Below, one piece after another: positions 35,101 to 45,490 of a stretch of DNA of 45,490 nucleotides. Source of the stretch: Spirogloea muscicola (taxonomy: Eukaryota > Streptophyta > Zygnematophyceae > Spirogloeales > Spirogloeaceae); contig WELB01000100.1 of NCBI GenBank assembly GCA_009602725.1, forward strand, positions 293,670 to 339,159. Direction: 5' to 3'. Each line of letters opens with the position of its first letter. The first letter of the stretch is position 1. Made by a program: the position numbers and the translations under genes. The notes under the pieces were generated by a model. That model saw only the letters and a program-made list of their open reading frames with translations, had not been told where the DNA came from and searched no databases.

Positions 35101-36013
35101 CATTTTTTCAGGATGTTGTGAAGTGGCCTGAGAGCTGGGATGCAGTGATGGACAACGCGATGCACAGTAGAGAAAATGACATAGGAAATGAGTCAATCTA
35201 CAGCTCACAGAAGGGAGGGAAGGAGGACTGGTCGATGACTAGCACGACTACAACAGGCTTGTTGTTGCCCTCATCACGCAGGAGAGGGAGTTTCTTGTCA
35301 GAAGGTAGTTTCCGCTGCATGCAGCTTCTAGCTGCATTGTCCGGTCTGTGCTATGAAGACATGTCCTGACATCTTGGTGTGTCCAGTATTGCTTACAATT
35401 GTAAGATCGCAGTTTCTCGTCAGGCGGGATGAGCTGTGCTTTCACAATTAGGCAGGCCAATTAGATTGATGTAAGAATGTGGAGACCAAGAAATGCTGTC
35501 ACGCTACTGTGGGGACTAACTCTATTTCTGAAGCTTGGCTACATGTGCCTCAGACAGGCAGCTTCCACCGGCAGAGTTTGGCAGGGAGGGTACATTCATT
35601 GTCTCTGGCGCTGATGGACGGGGGGGGAGGCTGACGGTCCTCAAGCCTCCAAAACTGGTAGTTTGCTTGCTCCTACATTGCAGCTCTTGTAACCGTTGGC
35701 CAAAGGCTGCACTAGATTGGCAAGCAAAGGCATGTGTTTTGGGCCCGTGGAGAGGGGTCTTGATCATGGTGTCATGCATGCCCCAAGAGATCAGCTACTG
35801 CTAACCTCATGCTCATGCATGCACGCGCAATACAACAAGAGTCACTGACGGGTTGTGGTACTGCTCATTTTACTTCTGCAGCGGAAACAGTCCAGCCCGT
35901 TCTTAGATGTCCCCAGCATGAGGCCAGCTAAGCGGGTGCGGCCTCCTCCGCCTTGCCGATCCAGCAAGTCTGTCCTGTCTGTCAAAGACTTCTTCACAAA
36001 GGGCAATCTTTAA
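32133..36013 (+). CDS. TRAIP: TRAIP-like RING E3 ubiquitin ligase
   Basis: In animals TRAIP ubiquitinates the replicative helicase at converged or blocked forks; a nuclear ligase is expected here. Exons: 32133-32227, 32553-32748, 32941-33039, 33230-33310 (or from 33239), 33598-33701, 33889-34038, 34131-34233, 34560-35304, 35554-35657, 35882-36013 (TAA). All joins are in phase, giving about 602 residues against 469 in human TRAIP. The RING-H2 finger uses C5, C8, C24, H26, H29, C32, C46 and C49; the C32 codon is split by intron 1. KLYFELAEDE follows the RING, as in TRAIP. A long coiled coil comes next (about 60-290), including VEISRLLVSSRSSREDL, QYKALLVKCAELGSR and TIELTCSQAKLLALEKEKE. A Ser-rich spacer leads to a basic C-terminus (RPAKRVRPPP) ending SVLSVKDFFTKGNL, which resembles a PCNA-binding box. 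ATG 32133 is right at the RING, as in the family. Confidence 0.85.
33364..33614 (+). repeat. Tandem duplication covering an intron end and exon start in the TRAIP-like gene
   Basis: Copy 1 (33364-33481) and copy 2 (33496-33614) are offset by 132 nt and closely similar. Each holds CTGCTGCCAGCTGCTCCAGA, a GTGACA/TGTCAC mini-hairpin, a 3' splice site (ATCATTCAG or ATCATCAG) and the same first 17 exon bases (GACTTGGACAGGTTGAC). Only copy 2 leads into the long coiled-coil exon 33598-33701. Confidence 0.9.
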
Positions 36014-36867
36014 GATTTAAGCCAAGCCATCCCTCATCACTCCACAAGCCTTCAGCTTGTGATGGTCTTGCTGGAGTGAGGAGCCTGCCTGGTAGTATTC
36101 GGTACTGTTGCGTTGGTTAAAAGTTGTATACAGCAGATTTGAATCTGTTCGCACACTGGTGATGATGGTGTTGAGACGTGGTGCTCCAGCTGAGTGGCTA
36201 TTGGACGGAAGCATTGCAGTGGCTAACATGCAGACAGATGCCTGTAGAGCAGCAGGGGAGCAGGCCCCACGCTTAGGCAACTGGATTCGAAGCACATGGG
36301 GCATGCAAACGTCGTGTGCTGCAACGTTTGGTCACCTTCAGGATCGAGGCAGGGTCCAGAGCAGGCAACAGCCAGGAAAACCAGGGCTTGTTGAGACTGT
36401 GTGAATAATCGTCCTACAAGGGGACAGCACAGGTGCACCGTTGCTTAAGCTTAGCTTCTAAGGTCACTGGTACTGTCGAGTGTGGCCGCGTAAGCCAGCC
36501 AAGTGCTCAGAGACTGGTGGACAGCTCTGCATCCGATCACCAAGACATTACAGGTTGACTTGCCTGAATCACTGAGTACATATATGACAATCAGCTGCAG
36601 GAAGAAGACAAATGGCGGGTGGCTGCTGCAATGGCCAGCCTATAAGCACGATACCTGTGGGCGCTCGTCAGCCGTGGCCCAAGAGTCAGGGGCCCGACAG
36701 GCCGGCCTGCATTCCTCCATGTTGCCATGAAATTACGTGGTCTTAAAGTAGAACCAGTACGTAGTGTTCAATGAGTAAGATTGCAGTCACAGTGCTGTGG
36801 CTTGCTGGTGCTACAGCAGAATAAGAAGTATAGCAAGATGGGACAAGCTAGGAAGGATACGCCAGAG
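36014..36867. other. 3' flank of the TRAIP-like gene; no gene seen
   Basis: Short frames only. A 7-bp stem (CAAACGT/ACGTTTG near 36307) is too small to weigh. Probably 3' UTR followed by intergenic DNA. Confidence 0.5.
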
Positions 36868-37315
36868 AGAAGCTCTTCCAAAAGGAGGCGGAGGCTGTCA
36901 AAGGCCAGGCCAAAGAGGATGGACAAAATGAAGGGGAAAGCCCCCATGCAAAAGCGCCAACCACACAGCAGGCCATGAGGCTACTGCGTATGGCCACTCC
37001 GCAAAAACTGGCCAACAGCTGCAGGTCGGTACAATCAGCAGCTGGGGCTTCGCAGACAGTGGGCAAGGACTGTGTAAAGCCAGCCCAGAAAGACAAATGG
37101 ACAAAGGAAATAGCTCTACATAGGACAATGGCTGTGAGAGGCCAGCCCAAAGAAATGTACAAGGTCTAAAGGGCCGGAAGGCATGAACGAAAGAGCACGA
37201 ACCTAATCTCCATGACTTCTGCGAGTGAAGCAAGCGCGGCCAGATTCACTGGTGGCTGGGAGAGGCCAGCCCAAAGGCATGGACAAGGTCTGAAGGAGCC
37301 GGAGTGTTAAGGACT
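36868..37315 (+). repeat. Four forward copies of the dispersed palindromic repeat
   Basis: Copies near 36868-36940, 37050-37110, 37125-37180 and 37245-37315. The last two are the clearest: GGCTGTGAGAGGCCAGCCCA or GGCTGGGAGAGGCCAGCCCA, then AAATGTACAAGGTCTAAAGG or GCATGGACAAGGTCTGAAGG, then GGGCCGGAAGG or GAGCCGGAG. Spacing is about 70-140 nt, so this is a loose tandem array. Confidence 0.75.
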
Positions 37316-37585
37316 GAAGGAGTCAGGATGGATGAGAAGACAAGCTTGGCTCCTGGGGATCAGGGTTTTGGCTCGCACTGAAGGTACAATCGCACTTTCG
37401 AGCTGAGGTGACGAAGGGGCCAGCTCCCGCGGCTGAGCCGGAGCACGTGGCACCACCCCGGCTCGCGCGCGTCCGACGCGTGGCAAGCGTCACCCTGAGG
37501 TCGTCTGCACGCCCCGGTGGGACGGTTGCCCGGAGCAGGGCCGCCAGCAGATTTCGGCGCCCAGCTCGATTTGGCTCCCCGAGAG

Positions 37586-37611
37586 AACGCCTTACCTCCC
37601 GGTAAGGCGTT
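37586..37611. other. Perfect 11-bp inverted repeat (hairpin)
   Basis: AACGCCTTACC (37586-37596), loop TCCC, exact reverse complement (37601-37611). It lies about 390 nt upstream of the nucleoredoxin-like start codon in a CpG-rich region, possibly 5' UTR or promoter. Confidence 0.8.
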
Positions 37612-37984
37612 TGAGGCGGCCGAATTGCTCCGCCCGCTCGGCACATTATCCGACGAACTCGATTCGTATCTAAGAAAGTATTACCTCGACAACCCCGCAA
37701 GGGCCCCGCGGCGGCGCTGTCCCAGAAACTCACTCCGCCGCCGCCGCCGCCGCCCACTATCGCGCCGCCGCCGCCGCCGCCGCGCCGCGCCGCACCTCTG
37801 GCCCCATTCCCCGCCCCGCTCCTCCTCCTCCTCCTCCCTCCGCGAGCGCTCACCAGGCTCCACCATCGTTGCCCCGTCCCGCCGCCATGCCCGCGGCCGG
37901 CGCCGCCGCCGACGGCCCAAGCCACCACCCCCGCGCCACGGCAGCAGCTGCGGCTCCGGCCTCGCCTCTCGCATTCTTCGTCGC

Positions 37985-37985
37985 N
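37985..37985. other. Single ambiguous base just upstream of a start codon
   Basis: A lone N 15 nt before ATG 38000, within CCG/CGC-rich sequence. A join or unresolved repeat here means the 5' end of the nucleoredoxin-like gene should be treated with caution. Confidence 0.6.
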
Positions 37986-37999
37986 CGCCGCCGGCGGAG

Positions 38000-38907
38000 A
38001 TGGCGGCGGCCTTGCCGCCGCCGGACGCGGCGAGCCGGGCGCAGGAGAAGGAGGCGGCCGAGCGCTCTCGGCGGGCGCACCGCGAGCTGCTCGCCACGCC
38101 CGCGCGCGACTTCCTGGTCGACCGCCGCGGCCACAAGGTCGGGCTGCTTGGCTTTTGCAGCCGCTGTTCGAATCTCGGCAGCCCCATCCTTCTTGCTGGG
38201 CAGTCCCCTTTTAGCTCTCGCGCAGCCGCAGGCCCGCGTTGCCTCCACGGCCTACGACCGCCGCCGTCCGTCGTCAGATTGTTGGCGGTGCCTGACGCGG
38301 CGGCCAGGCCCCGACGGCGTTGGCATGGCAGAACTGCTGAAAGCATCTAAGTGGGAAAAGCCCATCTAGAATCAATCAGATGATTGGCGGCTGTGCGCAG
38401 GTGAAGGTGGACCAGCTGAAGGGCAAGCCGGTGGCGCTGCTCTTCTCGGCGCAGTCCTTCCCGCCGGCGCGCGGCGCGACCGCGGCGCTGGCGGCGGCAT
38501 ACGCCGAGCTGCGGGCCGCCGGGAAGCCGTTCGAGGTGGTGTACGTGTCCAACGACCCCACGCCGGCGGCGTGGCAGGAGGGGCTGGCCGCCATGCCCTG
38601 GCTCGCGCTGCCCTTCGCTGACCACGAGTCGAGCGACGCGCTGGGCGCGCGCTTCGGCGTGCGAGAGGTGCCCACGCTCGTGCTGCTGGACCGCGAGGGC
38701 GGTCTCGCCACCGCCGACGGCGTGGAGGTGCTGCGGCAGCTGGGCACCGCCGCCTACCCCTTCTCCGCGGCGCGCCTCAAGCAGCTCCGCTTCCAGCCGG
38801 CCGCCCGCAGCGGCCCCATGGCTGCTGGCCACCCCGTGGCCGCCTTTGAGGATGACGACAGCCGCTTCCGGAGAAGCGGCTACATCGCCGCCGATCTGTC
38901 TGTGTAG
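38000..38907 (+). CDS. Nucleoredoxin-like thioredoxin-fold protein lacking the active-site cysteines
   Basis: Nucleoredoxins and tryparedoxins are thiol-disulfide oxidoreductases with a WCPPC centre. Exons 38000-38137 and 38401-38907 (TAG) join in phase 0, giving 214 residues. Residues 1-35 are an Ala/Arg/Glu helix; the fold runs from DFLVDRRGHK (about 37) through VKVDQLKGKPVALLFSAQ, FEVVYVSNDPT, MPWLALPFADHE and FGVREVPTLVLLDREGG, which keeps the cis-Pro. At the catalytic site (38455-38469) the protein has S65-F66-P67-P68-A69 where the family has W-C-P-P-C, so both redox cysteines are absent while the rest is well preserved. It is therefore probably redox-inactive, perhaps a binding protein (inference). 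The tail after about 180 (GYIAADLSV end) has no assigned role. The frame is open above ATG 38000, which is the first convincing in-frame start. Confidence 0.82.
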
Positions 38908-39818
38908 AATGGCCATGACCGCCGGCGCAGCTGGCGCATGGCCGCTGCCGTGCCATTTCTGGGGCAATGCCTCCTGGCTCTCTCTCTCTTCGTGGCTTCT
39001 GCTTCCCCCTTACCAGCCCTCCTCCCTCCTTAGTGTCCGCGGCCACCTTGGGAGGCGGCCACATTGCTGGCGATAACCCTGTAAAGATGACCATCGACAC
39101 AGTTGCCGGTGGCGTACGGCCACTCCCGCCAGGTCGGGGTGAGTCCCCTCCTGGCTTGTTCACCTCCTCCTGGCCCCTAAAACCCCTCCTCCCTCCTCGT
39201 CCGCGGCTGCCAAGTGAGGCGTCGGCGCTTGTGCAGCTTGTGACATGACATGTGCAAAGGCACGCTGGCTCTCACCGTGTCCACAAGTTAAGTGCTGCAT
39301 GCGCTGCCCTTTCCCCTTGCGCACAGAATGTGTAGGCAGGTTCAGGTGCCTCCTGGAGCTAACCATTTTGGCACCGACCGTGTGTCTCAGCGCCACGTTT
39401 GTCAGTATTGTGAGCAGCGTAGCACGCTATTCACAATGAGTGCAGCCTTGATGAGTTCATTACTAGCATTCAATGGGGCTTCTCTGACTTGCTGTACATA
39501 CTATACTGTGTCAATGCATGAGGACACTCAGTTCCAAACCCCCAAATCTGCCAAGCTGATGTGCACGCCACAGCAAGGAGCTGCCGCAGCACTCAGCTGC
39601 CTGCATGGACAACATTGGTCTGTTAGGAGCCAAGGCTAAACTTTCTCTGCTGCATAAAGCTCGAGTTTCGTTTCTGGCACTTGGCCGCAGGACGAGTTTA
39701 CTTTGAACATTTTAGTAACAGGCCCTCCTGGGCTTGGGGGCCAATGCGTCTTACAAGGCGGCGGCCCTGGAATGTCATTATTGTGCTGCCATGGCCAGCC
39801 TAGAGCAGCCGGAGGCTG
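38908..39818. other. Intergenic stretch between convergent genes; no gene seen
   Basis: This holds the 3' flanks of the nucleoredoxin-like gene (+) and the ADA3-like gene (-). Frames here are short and unsupported. No dispersed-repeat copy was noticed. Confidence 0.5.

Positions 39819-45490
<5,672 letters not shown>

Noticed and set aside
38155-38190. tRNA-like T-loop (GTTCGAATC)
   Set aside because: The flanking bases do not form a T stem, and no acceptor stem, D arm or anticodon arm is present. It lies inside an intron.
37323-38346. Long frames on both strands around the CCG-rich region
   Set aside because: The sequence is dominated by CCG/CGC repeats that remove stop codons in all frames. 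No similarity is seen except for the nucleoredoxin-like exon from 38000.

Overview
This is a nuclear eukaryotic window, almost certainly from a green-lineage alga and probably a streptophyte (inference). Genes are split by many GT-AG introns. The best-preserved proteins match plant forms: a plant-type BRM SWI2/SNF2 ATPase, a BELL-class TALE homeodomain, a plant cytosolic-type pyruvate kinase, and a member of the plant At4g29790/At2g19390 family. I cannot name the species. Coding exons are GC-rich with long Ala/Gly/Pro/Ser runs.

Layout: (1) 1-8439 (+) BRM-like chromatin-remodelling ATPase, 5' end outside the window, 12 exons traced. (2) 8440-12530: no gene seen; several copies of a dispersed palindromic repeat and a (CT)n tract of about 470 nt. 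(3) 12614-15838 (+) BELL-type homeobox gene, 3' half resolved well, 5' half only in part. (4) 15839-18435: repeats, CT/GCTC low complexity, an Illumina adapter remnant with poly(A), then an 879-nt run of N. (5) 18436-20283 (+) Ala-rich unknown gene, cut by the gap. (6) 21186-27308 (-) pyruvate kinase, 18 exons traced. (7) 28.2-31.8 kb: a dense cluster of the dispersed repeat, with a tandem block and an inverted duplication. (8) 32133-36013 (+) TRAIP-like RING E3 ligase, 10 exons. (9) 36.9-37.3 kb: more repeat copies. (10) 38000-38907 (+) nucleoredoxin-like protein whose active-site cysteines are gone. (11) 39819-45367 (-) plant ADA3-like protein, 12 exons, 5' end cut off. (12) Terminal poly(A), probably an artefact.

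The genes do not form an operon or an obvious pathway. Three act in chromatin or transcription (BRM-like, BELL, ADA3-like), one in replication-stress ubiquitin signalling (TRAIP-like) and one in glycolysis. Most exon joins were checked by reading frame and intron phase: in the BRM, PK, TRAIP, nucleoredoxin and ADA3-like models every adjacent exon pair is phase-compatible. I saw no CRISPR, rRNA, tRNA or clear prokaryotic sequence. No undescribed multi-gene system is evident. The most unusual items are the redox-dead nucleoredoxin, the enlarged pyruvate kinase C domain, the exon-head duplication in the TRAIP-like gene, and the dispersed palindromic repeat family.
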